In this document: in pieces, positions 28,790 through 37,355 of the stretch | Position numbering within the stretch: position 1 is the stretch's first letter | How the letters are laid out: the number at the start of each line of letters is the position of its first letter | Assembly (NCBI GenBank): GCA_019359235.1 | Contig: JAHHHT010000001.1 | Coordinates: forward strand, 124,001 to 188,000 | Direction: 5' to 3' | DNA: 64,000 bases | Origin: Oscillatoria princeps RMCB-10 | GTDB lineage: Bacteria > Cyanobacteriota > Cyanobacteriia > Cyanobacteriales > Oscillatoriaceae | Notes under the pieces: generated by a model | Told to the model about the DNA's origin: nothing | The model's database searches: none | Seen by the model: only the letters and a program-made list of their open reading frames with translations | Position numbers and translations under genes: made by a program

Positions 28790-29042
28790 GTTGATTGGGC
28801 TAAAGCCCAACTACAAACATTTATAGCAGCAGTCATATTGGTTAGGACATCAGTGGCCTAGGGATAAAAGGCGTAGGACAGGCGTTCCCTCCGATCCTAC
28901 TGTCCTAACCTAAGTGAATACTGCTATATTGCGTCTTTATCCGGTAGGGGCGGGTTTACCTAAAATGTCTCTATGAAGTTTAGGTGTTGGTGAACCCGCC
29001 CCTACTGCGCACACCGATTGGGCTGAAGCCCAACTACAAACC
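28790..29042. repeat. Mixed interspersed repeats downstream of ftsI
   Basis: The gap holds two copies of the GGGCTxAAGCCCAACTACAAAC hairpin (near 28797 and 29020), one GTAGGACAGGCGTTCCCTCC block and a GGGGCGGGTTTACC/GGTGAACCCGCCCC inverted repeat. No gene. Confidence 0.65.
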
Positions 29043-29052
29043 AAAATCGGTG

Positions 29053-31146
29053 TCACCCCCGGGTCTGGCTCAGCCGCACTTGCTCGCCCAACTGGGCAAC
29101 GCTAGCCGCCGGCTCGTTGCAACTCAACCCCTGACAGACTAATCCCACCGCACCAGCCGGCAGATTCGGCTCCACAGCGAAAACAGCCGCCGGCAGGTAC
29201 TGCGGAATCAGGGAAGCCAGCAGCTCGCCTCCAGTGCGAATTAGGGTGCAGTTGCGATACCAGTCCAAACCGGCAAACAGGCCCGGACACGCTTGGGGTG
29301 CCCGGCTCATCATGCTGCTGAAGGCTTGCAGGGTTTGCTCGGCTTTGTCGAGATATTCCAGCTTTTCTGTGAGCAGGGCTAGGCGCACCAAGTTAGCCAC
29401 TGCTACTCCATTGGCTGCCGGTGTGGCGCTGTCGGCATAGCTGCGCTCTCTGACTAAAAGGTCTTGACTGATATCGCAGCTTGTGTTATAATATCCTCCC
29501 AACTCGACGCTCCAGAGAAATTCGTCAAATTCCTCTTGCACTTGCAGGGCTTTTTCTAACCAAGCCGGGATTTGGGCCGGGATTTGGGCCGGGATTTGGG
29601 GATTTGGGGATTGGGAGGTGTTCAGGGAAGCTTGATGCAAATCGAGGAGGGCTTTGATGAAGAGGGCGTAGTCTTCTGACTGGGCGGTGACGGCGGGCTG
29701 GCCATCGTAGTTGAGCCGGTGGAGGCGTCCGGAAGCCCACTGGCTGTCGAGGATGAAGTTGGCGGCTTTTGCGGCGAGTTCTAGGTATTCTGGCCGGTTC
29801 AAGACGGCACCGGCTCTGGCCAGACCTGAGATCGCCAGGCTGTTCCAGGCGACGATCATTTTGGTGTCGGTGACGGGGGGGATGCGACCTTTCCAGTTGC
29901 CGGTTTTGGCTTCCTGGCTGTTGCGTGCGGGGGGGAAGGTTTCAAGGGATGCCGGTGGTGCGCCGTAGCGGGCTTCAAAGAGTTTGGCTAGGGCGGTTTC
30001 GAGGGAGTCGGACAGTGGGCCGGTGTCGCGCCGCTGCAGGACGTTGCGCCCCTCGAAGTTGCCACCGGCGGTGACGGTGAAGGCAACTTCTAGTTCTGCG
30101 AGTTCTTCTGGCGTTAGCAGCTGTTGCAGTTGGCTGTAACTCCAGATGTAGAAAGCGCCTTCTTCGGGTTCGGCGGCGTCTGGGTGAGTGAAGTTGTCGG
30201 CGTCTTGGGCGGCGTAGAAGTAGCAGGTGGGGGCGGTCATTTCTCGCTTGAGCCACTGCACGGTGCCTGCGATCGCCCTCTCGAAAGCTGGCTCGCGGAC
30301 TCCCGCGCCCCACAAGTTGGCGAGATATTCGAGAATTTGCCCGTTGTCGTAGAGCATTTTCTCGAAGTGGGGGACTGTCCAAGTGGGGTCTACGGTGTAG
30401 CGGTGAAAGCCGCCGCCGGCGTGATCGTAAATTCCCCCTAAGGCGAGAAGCACTCCGCGCTGGGTGCTGGCGGTTTTGGGGTCGTATTTGAATTCAAGGT
30501 TGAACCGGCTGGCTCGCAGGGCGACTTCTGCGTAGGGTATCATCGGGAAGCTGGGGCCTTGTCCGAAGGAGGAAATGATGCCGGTGCTGGTTTCCAGCCC
30601 CCGCTGCAGCAAGTCGTCACTCAGTTGGGATGCGGGGAGTGCGGCTGACTGCTGGAGGTTGGCGAGGATTTCTTCTTTGACGGATTGGAGTTTGGTTTTT
30701 TCTCGGTCGTAGAACCGGCGAATGCCTTGCAAGACTTGCAAAAAGCCCGGTCGTCCGTAGCGGGGATCGATGGGAAAGTAGGTTCCGCCATAGAAGGGAA
30801 CGCGATCGTCGGGGGAGAGGAAGATGTTGAGGGGCCATCCGCCTTGTCCTGTCATCATTTGTAGGGCTTGCATGTAGATGCTGTCAAGGTCGGGGCGCTC
30901 TTCGCGATCAACTTTGATGGGGAGGAAGTTGGCGTTCATGTACTGGGCGATGTCTGGATCGGAGAAGGCTTCTCCTTCCATGACGGTGCACCAGTGACAG
31001 CTGGAGTAGCCAATGGAGAGGAAGATGGGTTTGTTGTCGCGGCGGGCGGTTTCTAGGGCTTCGTCGCACCAAGGCCACCAGTCTATGGGGTTTTCGGCGT
31101 GTTTGCGCAGGTAGAGGCTTTGGGTTTGGGCAAGGCGATTTGGCAT
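29053..31146 (-). CDS. Thioredoxin-domain protein of the YyaL/DUF255 family
   Basis: The 697-residue protein belongs to the YyaL/SSP411 family. The N-terminal thioredoxin-like domain has SIGYSSCHWCTVME near residue 45, with a CHWC motif, and the family start LYLRKHAENPIDWWPW. The remaining 500 residues form an alpha/alpha barrel like glycan-processing enzymes (YDHAGGGFHRYTVDPTWTVPHFEKMLYD). An IPAQIPAQIPAW insertion near residue 530 comes from a short tandem DNA repeat. Biochemical function is not established. Confidence 0.9.
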   Translation of the reverse strand: MPNRLAQTQSLYLRKHAENPIDWWPWCDEALETARRDNKPIFLSIGYSSCHWCTVMEGEAFSDPDIAQYMNANFLPIKVDREERPDLDSIYMQALQMMTGQGGWPLNIFLSPDDRVPFYGGTYFPIDPRYGRPGFLQVLQGIRRFYDREKTKLQSVKEEILANLQQSAALPASQLSDDLLQRGLETSTGIISSFGQGPSFPMIPYAEVALRASRFNLEFKYDPKTASTQRGVLLALGGIYDHAGGGFHRYTVDPTWTVPHFEKMLYDNGQILEYLANLWGAGVREPAFERAIAGTVQWLKREMTAPTCYFYAAQDADNFTHPDAAEPEEGAFYIWSYSQLQQLLTPEELAELEVAFTVTAGGNFEGRNVLQRRDTGPLSDSLETALAKLFEARYGAPPASLETFPPARNSQEAKTGNWKGRIPPVTDTKMIVAWNSLAISGLARAGAVLNRPEYLELAAKAANFILDSQWASGRLHRLNYDGQPAVTAQSEDYALFIKALLDLHQASLNTSQSPNPQIPAQIPAQIPAWLEKALQVQEEFDEFLWSVELGGYYNTSCDISQDLLVRERSYADSATPAANGVAVANLVRLALLTEKLEYLDKAEQTLQAFSSMMSRAPQACPGLFAGLDWYRNCTLIRTGGELLASLIPQYLPAAVFAVEPNLPAGAVGLVCQGLSCNEPAASVAQLGEQVRLSQTRG

Positions 31147-31351
31147 GATGGTCGCTGGAATAAGGCTTGATAGATGGTTCCCCCCTCTGTCAGTTTAACG
31201 CGGTGGCTGGGGGGAGGGGATTTGTCGGGCTTGTTGTGTCTGGGGGGTTTGGGAATGAACCGCCAAGACGCCAAGGACGCCAAGAGGGAACAGGCAACTG
31301 CGAGGGGATTGCCCAGTGTCCAGTGTCCAATGCGATGATTGCCCCGCGATA
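31147..31351. other. Short spacer with GCCAAGACGCCAAGGACGCC repeat
   Basis: The 205-bp gap contains the dispersed CCAAGACGCCAAGGACGCCAAG repeat near 31262, reverse complement of the copies near 11400 and 13888. No gene. Confidence 0.5.
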
Positions 31352-32698
31352 TCACCTCGCCAGGGAAAGCAGGGCGTCGCAAGCGGTGGCTGCGCCATTT
31401 TCTGAGCCCACTATTTGGCTCAATTGTGCGGCACGGGCGGCGTAGCTGGGGTTAAATAAGAGTTGCTGGAGTTCGGCAGTGAGTGTTGCTGCAGTGCAGC
31501 GATCGCGTGTGAGTGTGCGCCCTGCGCCCAGGCGCACAATGCGCTCGGCGTTGTCGGGCTGGTCGTAGTTGTGGGGGACGATCAGGGTGGGCCGGCCCGA
31601 ACGCATGGCTTGGCCGGTGGTTCCCACGCCTCCGTGATGCACGATGGCGGCGGCGCGGGGAAAGAGTTGGGAGTGGGGGGCGTAGTCAAAGGCGGCTACG
31701 CCCTCGGGAAACGCTCCTGGGGGGATGTGGTGGGCTACCCCTCCCATCAGCAAGACGGCGCGATAGCCCAGCTTTTGGGCTGCTAGAGCGCCTTCTGCAT
31801 AAAAGTTCCCAGGCATCCACACGGCTGTGGTGCCGAGGGTGAAGACGATCGGGGGCGGGCCTGAATTCAAAAAGTTCTCCAGTTCGGGAGATAGTTGTTC
31901 GTTTTCCTGGAAGGTGCCGGCGGGGGGATCGCAGAAGGGAAAGCCGGTGACAAGGGTTTGGGGGGGCCAGTCGGGGGGCGGTGAGGCTAGGGCGCGGGAA
32001 AATAGAGCCAGCACTAGGTTGGGGGAGTGCTGGCTTTCAAAAATTGGGTCGCCACTGGGTAAAAGGCCGAGTTCGGCTCGCAGCTGGCGCACGGGAGCGC
32101 TCCACAAGCGGGCGTTCCACCGGAAGCTGCGCAAGGCGGTATCTTTGGCGACTGCGGCGAGGGCTCGCTCGTAGGGGGAGGCGGAAGTTGGGACGTTTGC
32201 AGGCAAATCGTAGGCGGATATTAGGGAGGCGGGGGCGAGGACGCTTGACACCCAAGGTATGCCGGTTTTCTCAACTATTATGGAAGCGACAAAGGTTAGG
32301 GGGTGAGTCAGCAGCAGGTCTGCTCCTTGACACGCTTGCATCAGGTCGCTGTAGCTGGCGTGCTGGTGGGGCATTAACAGGTGGCCAATCAGGTATTCAG
32401 TGCCCTTCTGGCTGTCGGAAATCATTTTGAAAAAGTCCCAGTCCTGCTCGATTTTGGGTTCACTCTCGGGTCTGAGGGGATGGAACTCAAGGCCCCGGGC
32501 TTCAATGTGGCGGCGCTGGCTCTCGTTGGCTGCGATTGCGGGCCGGTGGCCCCGCGCCTGCAGTTCCTGTGCGATCGCCATGTAGGGGAGCAAGTCGCCC
32601 AGGGAGCCAAATGTTGTTAAGACAATGCGTTTGCTCTGACTTTTGCTTGTTTTCGGTTCGGTGCTGGCGTTTCTGGTGCCGGCTATCTCTTTTTCCAT
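31352..32698 (-). CDS. GT1-family glycosyltransferase (UGT-like)
   Basis: The 448-residue GT-B protein resembles sterol, macrolide and carotenoid glucosyltransferases. The N-terminal domain starts RIVLTTFGSLGDLLPYMAIAQELQARGH. The C-terminal donor-binding domain has PPIVFTLGTTAVW, HSQLFPRAAAIVHHGGVGTTGQAMRSGRPTLIVPHNYDQPDNA, a PSPG-like motif with the diagnostic HHGGxGTT. The acceptor is likely hydrophobic. The prenyl synthase and SCP2 genes a few kb away suggest a terpenoid acceptor, but this is inference. ATG at 32698. Confidence 0.88.
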   Translation of the reverse strand: MEKEIAGTRNASTEPKTSKSQSKRIVLTTFGSLGDLLPYMAIAQELQARGHRPAIAANESQRRHIEARGLEFHPLRPESEPKIEQDWDFFKMISDSQKGTEYLIGHLLMPHQHASYSDLMQACQGADLLLTHPLTFVASIIVEKTGIPWVSSVLAPASLISAYDLPANVPTSASPYERALAAVAKDTALRSFRWNARLWSAPVRQLRAELGLLPSGDPIFESQHSPNLVLALFSRALASPPPDWPPQTLVTGFPFCDPPAGTFQENEQLSPELENFLNSGPPPIVFTLGTTAVWMPGNFYAEGALAAQKLGYRAVLLMGGVAHHIPPGAFPEGVAAFDYAPHSQLFPRAAAIVHHGGVGTTGQAMRSGRPTLIVPHNYDQPDNAERIVRLGAGRTLTRDRCTAATLTAELQQLLFNPSYAARAAQLSQIVGSENGAATACDALLSLAR

Positions 32699-32814
32699 CT
32701 GACTTCGCGCTCAATCCAGCTTCTCTTCGATTTCAACAATTTTATCTGGGGTTCCTTGGATACCCTCTCAAATTTTAACTTTTGTAAAGTCGGGGCAGGG
32801 CCCGTCCTGATTAT

Positions 32815-33075
32815 ATCAGTGCCAGTCGCGGCGGGCTCACCGGCAATCGACGCCCCGCAGCGCCGCATGTAAGTTCAGCCGCTCCTGCCCGATTCCCAGG
32901 CGACAGTAACAGTGCCGGTAGCGGCGGGCTCACCGGCAATCGACGCCCCCTGCGCCGCATGTAAATCAAGCGGCTCCCACCCGATTCACTCCCGATCGCA
33001 GCGGTGCCGGTAGCGGCTCTGGTCTCCCCCGAACGAGAGCACCGGACAGCGCCGGATGTCAATAAACTCGCCCCT
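32815..33075. repeat. Tandem ~95-bp repeat rich in GGTAGCGGCGGGCTCACCGG
   Basis: The block GGCGGGCTCACCGGCAATCGACGCCCC ... GCGCCGCATGTAA occurs at about 32829 and 32923, and a degenerate third copy follows near 33010. The repeat lies between the glycosyltransferase and the first lectin gene in a 1.1-kb gap without genes. Confidence 0.75.
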
Positions 33076-33105
33076 GCAACACCGGCACCCCACAATAACT
33101 ATCCT

Positions 33106-33125
33106 ATAAGATAAATTTATCTTAT
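33106..33125. promoter_or_regulatory. Perfect 20-bp palindrome
   Basis: ATAAGATAAATTTATCTTAT is an exact palindrome in otherwise GC-rich surroundings, upstream of the lectin island. It has the form of an operator for a dimeric regulator. Confidence 0.5.
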
Positions 33126-33294
33126 TTCCTAACTTCTTGGGTAAGCTTATTATCGAACTTTTGTCAAGTCCGAGCAGCTACTTGATTTACCTTGTTTGCA
33201 GAAGTTGACTTGGGCCACTTTCTTGCTGTCCCTCTAGCGCAACAAAAATTAACTCTTTTTTGATTTTTGTTGACTACACACTGGGAGAAAAAAT

Positions 33295-33500
33295 GGTATA
33301 GTTCAAAAGGGTGAAAACCTGAGGTAGAAAGCCTATAACTGGCCCGGGCGGTTAAGGGGTGAGAACCCTCAGCGGGTGGGCCGCAGAGAGACAGAAGAGG
33401 TATAGAAAGGGGCGAAAGCTGGACTGTAAACTTTCCTGTTAGAGTCTCTTGGCTGAGTTCTATTAAAAGAGTTCAGAAAGGTTACAGGCGCTCACCTGCA
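33295..33500 (+). ncRNA. Candidate structured RNA upstream of the first lectin gene
   Basis: A run of small hairpins with GNRA-type loops is visible: GGGTGAAAACC, AGGGGTGAGAACCCT and GGGGCGAAAGCT. There is also a larger stem GGCCCGGGC ... GGGTGGGCC near 33340-33390. TTGACT at 33270 and TATAGT at 33297 could form a weakly spaced promoter. The composition looks like folded RNA, a riboswitch-like leader or an intron remnant. I do not recognise the class. Confidence 0.4.
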
Positions 33501-33784
33501 AACATGGCAAATTCTGAGCTTAAAGCCTCGCTTCGCGCGAAGGCAGTTAGAAGCGGCTAAGATTTGGGCGTTTGAAAGGATAGACTGAGGTCGTTGAAAG
33601 TGCCACAGCAGAACATGAGCCAGCCAAATGTATCCAGCAACATGGCCCGACAGCCCAACTGGGGGTTGGGAGTGTGCCGGTTATCCAGCCAGTTGAGACA
33701 GGCAAAATACAGGGGCGCAAAAGATAGCTATTTGCCAAAAGTAATGGCATACTGTTAACTAAAAACTGAACGAAACCCTAGTTT

Positions 33785-34897
33785 ATGACAGCATTAGATG
33801 GCCAATTTGAAGTCCCAGCTACGTCGGAAGCTGGCGTCGAATTTACCAACACGCAGTCTACAGAAGTCTCTCACACATTTACTCCCACCGGCACTTGGAC
33901 GCCAAACGCCAACAATCCTGGCCTGTCAGGATGTACGGCTGCCGGTGTCACCAGCTATCCCCCGGAAATTCAGAAAGGGATTCTAGATGTTGTGCCTGGG
34001 GGTTTGGGGCAGTACATGAAATATCCCAAGAATACGCCCTTTGCCCTCTTGGCGGTGAATAAAGCAACGGGTGCTGTTGTCGCGGAAGTGGGGAAACAAA
34101 CGACGATTCCTGTCAAACCGGGTGAGACGTTGGTGTTCGTCCTCAACGACGTGCCGGCGGCGGGCTACTCGGATAACACCGGCAGCATCACGGTGAAGTG
34201 GTCGGGGGTGAGTGCAGTCTCTAAAGTGATGCAGTTTGACGGGGTTAACGATCTTGTCGAACTCGGGAGCCGGCCTGAATTTAAAGTGCCGAAAGACCTT
34301 ACTGTAGAAGCTTGGATTTATGCCTCAGAGCAGAAAAAATGGGCCGGGATAATTTCCAAGGTTTTTGACACGGGCAGCACTGAAAGTGGGTATGGAATAC
34401 TCCTGGACGGAAGCAGCGGTGTTTATTGGGGAGTAAAAGCGCAAAGCTCGGGAATAGTTTATCTTTCTAGTGGCTCGAATACATTGCAGCTGAATAAGTG
34501 GCATCACGTAGCGGGAACCTACGACGGTCAGAACCTAGTCGTGTGGGTTGATGGCGTTCGGAAGGCCAGCCAATCTGTTTCGCCAGCTGGGATAGGCTAT
34601 GAACCAGAAAACAGCTTGCGTATCGGCGCTTATAAGGACGACGATGAAAGTTATTATTTCAAGGGTAAAATTGCAGAAGTCCGCCTTTGGAATAAAGTCC
34701 GCACCGAACAGGAAATTAAAGCGGATATGTCCAAGCGACTCACCGGCAAAGAGCCAAACCTGGTGGGTTATTGGCCCTTAAATGAGGTCAAACAGGAGGG
34801 TTCGACCGTCAAAGTGTTAGATCTCGGCAACAGCAACTTGCAAGGTGCTGTCACGGAAGCTAGCCTTGTGGAAGACAGTAGCTTTCCTGTTCGCTAA
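33785..34897 (+). CDS. LecA-like lectin domain plus LamG domain protein (copy 1)
   Basis: The 370-residue protein has two beta-sandwich domains. Residues 5-140 resemble the PA-I/LecA galactose-binding lectin: an N-terminal QFEVPATSEAG strand, a TFTPTGTWTPN segment, FALLAVNKATG, TTIPVKPGETLVFVLNDV, then YSDNTGSITVKW, matching LecA's NDVPGTYGNNSGSFSV region. Residues 145-370 form a concanavalin-like LamG domain (KDLTVEAWIYASEQK, LQLNKWHHVAGTYDG, RIGAYKDDDESYYFKGKIAEVRLWN, NLVGYWPLNE). No signal peptide is visible. It is one of five paralogues in the island. The first domain is nearly identical in DNA to that of the next gene. Confidence 0.8.
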   Translation: MTALDGQFEVPATSEAGVEFTNTQSTEVSHTFTPTGTWTPNANNPGLSGCTAAGVTSYPPEIQKGILDVVPGGLGQYMKYPKNTPFALLAVNKATGAVVAEVGKQTTIPVKPGETLVFVLNDVPAAGYSDNTGSITVKWSGVSAVSKVMQFDGVNDLVELGSRPEFKVPKDLTVEAWIYASEQKKWAGIISKVFDTGSTESGYGILLDGSSGVYWGVKAQSSGIVYLSSGSNTLQLNKWHHVAGTYDGQNLVVWVDGVRKASQSVSPAGIGYEPENSLRIGAYKDDDESYYFKGKIAEVRLWNKVRTEQEIKADMSKRLTGKEPNLVGYWPLNEVKQEGSTVKVLDLGNSNLQGAVTEASLVEDSSFPVR

Positions 34898-34899
34898 GT

Positions 34900-35362
34900 A
34901 GTAGCGTGCGTTCCGCGCTCTCCGAGACGCGATGTGTTGCGTCTCTGTACGGTGCTGAGTCCGCTGACAGCTGCTTCTGATGCTGCGGATCGAGTGCCGG
35001 TGTGGCAATGGCCATCAGGTAAAGTTGTAGAGACGCGACATGTCGCGTCTCTACTCTGTAGTGGATTGACTTTTTTTCAAGGAATATCGCTTGGGCCAGA
35101 AGGGGCAACAAAACTTTATGATGAAACTTTATAGTTTTTAACAAAAAGCTTGTCGAGAAAGTGATATATTGCAAAAAGGTAAAAACCCCGGCACTTGTTC
35201 TGGGCTAACTGGACAGGCTGTATAGAGTGGGAGAATCCCTTTCCTGTTCGCATAAGTAGAGCGGCAAAAGTTTGCGGCTCTGTTTAAGCAGGACATCCAG
35301 GGAAGGTACATGTCAGAGTCCAAAAGTTAAAAATCGTTGAGATAGTTAAAGGAGTCTGAAAA
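34900..35362. other. Spacer between lectin genes 1 and 2, with 28-bp palindrome
   Basis: A perfect palindrome GTAGAGACGCGACA|TGTCGCGTCTCTAC lies at 35027-35054, with a degenerate copy near 34922. Related GAGACGCGA sequences occur at 5608 and at the ftsI stop. From 35160 to 35340 a GGTAAAAACC hairpin and further stems suggest a leader like that of copy 1. No gene. Confidence 0.55.
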
Positions 35363-36442
35363 ATGGTACTGAAGGCCATCATTTACGAACACAGCAATTT
35401 CCAAGGTCGCAGCCAAGAGCTGATTCCGGGAAGCTACAATATGGCGAGTTTGGGCATTCCCAACGATAGCCTGAGTTCGCTGAAAGTGGAAAAAGGGCTG
35501 AAAGTCACTCTCTACGAACACGAATTCACGGGTCGCAGCAAAACTTTTACTGAGGATACCGCGTGGGTGGGCGACGATTTCAACGACATCACCTCCTCGG
35601 TTAAAGTTGAAGACATAGCGCCCCCGCCCCCGCCGGCTTCAAAACAATTTCAAGTTCCCGGTACGTCGGAAGCTGGCGTCGAATTTACCAACACGCAGTC
35701 TACAGAAGTCTCTTACACATTTACTCCCAGCGGCACTTGGACGCCAAACGTCAACAATCCCAGCCTGTCAGGATGTACGGCTGCCGGTGTCAAAGGTTAT
35801 CCCCCGGAAATTCAGAAAGGGATTCTAGATGTTGTGCCCGGGGGGTTGGGGCAGTACATGAAATATCCCAACAATACCCCCTTTGCCTTACTGGCAATCA
35901 ATAAAGCAACGGGTGCTGTGGTGGCGGAAGTGTCGCAAGCAACGACCATTCCTATGAAACCGGGTGAGACTTTGGTTTTCGTCCTCAACGACATGTGGGG
36001 GGGCTACTCGGACAACAGCGGCACCATCACAGTCAACTGGTCTGCAAAATCCCCGCAACCCCAGTCAGGAACATTGCAAGTGCCGGCAAATAGCTTGCCT
36101 GGTGTGCCCTGGGCTAATACATCAAGTAATTGGGTGAAGGTTCAGTTTACAGCTTCAGGGCAGTGGACATATAATCCAGGGGTGGGAATGCACGGTGCTG
36201 CCGGACATCCTAGCTACCCCAATGCAGGACGGGGCTACCGTATCGCCGGGCGTCCAGAGGGAGCTTTAATTGCCCGTCGCGGGAATGGCACTTATGAATT
36301 TGTCGGTCAGCAAGCGACCCTGACCATTGCTCCTGGCGAGACGATTTCACTGACGATGAATGACGATGAAGGCGGCGTTCAGGGGGCCGGTTTCCGCGAC
36401 AATCAGGGCGCTATTACAGTGCAGTGGACTGTTGTGCCATAA
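35363..36442 (+). CDS. Beta/gamma-crystallin plus two LecA-like domains
   Basis: The 359-residue protein starts with a two-motif beta/gamma-crystallin domain (residues 1-86). Each motif has the calcium signature N-D-x-x-S-S, as NDSLSS and NDITSS, after IYEHSNFQGRSQEL and LYEHEFTGRSKTF. A Pro-rich linker (APPPPPAS) leads to a LecA-like domain (about 97-225) almost identical to that of the upstream gene. A second, divergent LecA-like domain (about 232-359) contains YRIAGRPEGALIARRG, ATLTIAPGETISLTMND and FRDNQGAITVQW. There is no LamG domain and no signal peptide. Calcium-dependent sugar or matrix binding is a reasonable inference. Confidence 0.8.
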   Translation: MVLKAIIYEHSNFQGRSQELIPGSYNMASLGIPNDSLSSLKVEKGLKVTLYEHEFTGRSKTFTEDTAWVGDDFNDITSSVKVEDIAPPPPPASKQFQVPGTSEAGVEFTNTQSTEVSYTFTPSGTWTPNVNNPSLSGCTAAGVKGYPPEIQKGILDVVPGGLGQYMKYPNNTPFALLAINKATGAVVAEVSQATTIPMKPGETLVFVLNDMWGGYSDNSGTITVNWSAKSPQPQSGTLQVPANSLPGVPWANTSSNWVKVQFTASGQWTYNPGVGMHGAAGHPSYPNAGRGYRIAGRPEGALIARRGNGTYEFVGQQATLTIAPGETISLTMNDDEGGVQGAGFRDNQGAITVQWTVVP

Positions 36443-36489
36443 ACTGGAACTGGGTTTCTCAGAAACCGGGTTTCTTTACGAAATGAAGT

Positions 36490-36523
36490 AGTAGGGTGCG
36501 TTCCTTCAGGAACGCACCCTACT
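36490..36523. terminator. AGTAGGGTGCGTTCC hairpin between converging genes
   Basis: A near-perfect 15-bp stem (AGTAGGGTGCGTTCC / GGAACGCACCCTACT) sits between the stop codons of the converging crystallin-lectin and SCP2 genes. It has no strong T-run but is well placed as a bidirectional terminator. It is a copy of the dispersed hairpin found after clpB. Confidence 0.55.
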
Positions 36524-36525
36524 GT

Positions 36526-37068
36526 TTACTCCCCAACGTCAGTGCGAAGCACATCTTCCGGCACTTGGCTCACCAGATAGCCGTAAGGCGGTTTCTGCTG
36601 TTCGAGAGCGCGGCAAGGCGGGGGAGAGGCGGGACGGGGCCAAGATTCATCGAACTCTTCCCACAGGCGCTGCAATTGCGCACTGATGGGACTGTCGGCG
36701 ATAATCTCCATTGCCACGGCGTAGATTCCCCGCACGTCTTCTAAATCGCCGCGAACGTAGATGTTGCCGGCAGTGACGGCGGCGTCCAAAGACAGCCGGC
36801 CCGCAATCACGTCTCTGAGCGTCTCGGCATCGCTGCGAAAGTTCAGCGCCTCTGATGCTTCGCTCGCTTCCACCTGCACTTGCAGTTCACTGCCCCCATT
36901 TGCCCGCAGCCGCAATCGGGTGCCGTCTACGGCGATCGCCGCAGTCTTTCCAGAGACTGTTTGAACCAACACTCTCCAGGTAGAGCCTCCCTTGGCCCGC
37001 AGTATTTCCACCAGATCGAGTATCCAGTTCGCCAACTGCTCCCGGCGGTCGTCCGACGCATATACCAT
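36526..37068 (-). CDS. SCP2 sterol-carrier-like protein
   Basis: The 180-residue protein resembles SCP2 lipid-transfer domains. Residues 45-150 show AIAVDGTRLRLRANGGSELQVQVEASEASEALNFRSDAETLRDVIAGRLSLDAAVTAGNIYVRGD, the SCP2 pattern of a strand, a helix, and a VxxGxIxxxGD strand. It would bind sterols, hopanoids or fatty acyl chains in the cytoplasm. AGAGG lies 8 bases before the ATG at 37068. It is divergent from the repeat-prenyl synthase gene, with a shared operator-like palindrome between them. Confidence 0.75.
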   Translation of the reverse strand: MVYASDDRREQLANWILDLVEILRAKGGSTWRVLVQTVSGKTAAIAVDGTRLRLRANGGSELQVQVEASEASEALNFRSDAETLRDVIAGRLSLDAAVTAGNIYVRGDLEDVRGIYAVAMEIIADSPISAQLQRLWEEFDESWPRPASPPPCRALEQQKPPYGYLVSQVPEDVLRTDVGE

Positions 37069-37140
37069 GTTTGACCTCTAGCAATTCAACGCTAATTTAA
37101 TCTCATATTCTCTGAGACTATACTTTCAATACTAAAAGAT

Positions 37141-37160
37141 TACCACATTTGTGGTATAAT
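37141..37160 (+). promoter_or_regulatory. Extended -10 promoter overlapping a 16-bp perfect palindrome
   Basis: TGGTATAAT (37152-37160) is an extended -10 box. It overlaps TACCACA-TT-TGTGGTA (37141-37156), an exact inverted repeat. A regulator bound there would block initiation. The site lies in the 401-bp divergent region between the SCP2 and prenyl synthase genes and about 310 bp upstream of the latter's ATG, leaving room for a structured leader. Confidence 0.55.
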
Positions 37161-37274
37161 GGGGGTTTTAAAACTATTGCTAACAAAAAAATCCAGAAAA
37201 AAACTTGAGAAAATCAAAGCCTGTGTTAAACTAGGGAACTGTTACGCCTCTTGAACAAAGCGACCTGTTATGCA

Positions 37275-37355
37275 GCTTAGAGGTGGGGGCCATTGATGCC
37301 ACCTGGGGGTTGCAGCCGGAGTCCCGGTAAAATCAGGGATGAACCGGCTGTTTCG
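37275..37355 (+). ncRNA. Structured 5' leader of the repeat-prenyl synthase gene
   Basis: Two hairpins are visible. AGGTGG (37281-37286) pairs with CCACCT (37299-37304). CAGCCGG (37313-37319) pairs with CCGGCTG (37344-37350), and the latter encloses TCCC/GGGA. The class is unknown; a riboswitch or protein-binding leader is possible. Confidence 0.4.

Noticed and set aside
33295-33500. Group II intron 5' end
   Set aside because: Some GNRA hairpins look intron-like, but no recognisable domain V, domain VI or reverse transcriptase lies downstream, so I left it as an unclassified structured RNA.
33547-33750. 67-codon minus-strand frame before the first lectin gene
   Set aside because: No ribosome site, no family; overlaps the candidate leader region.
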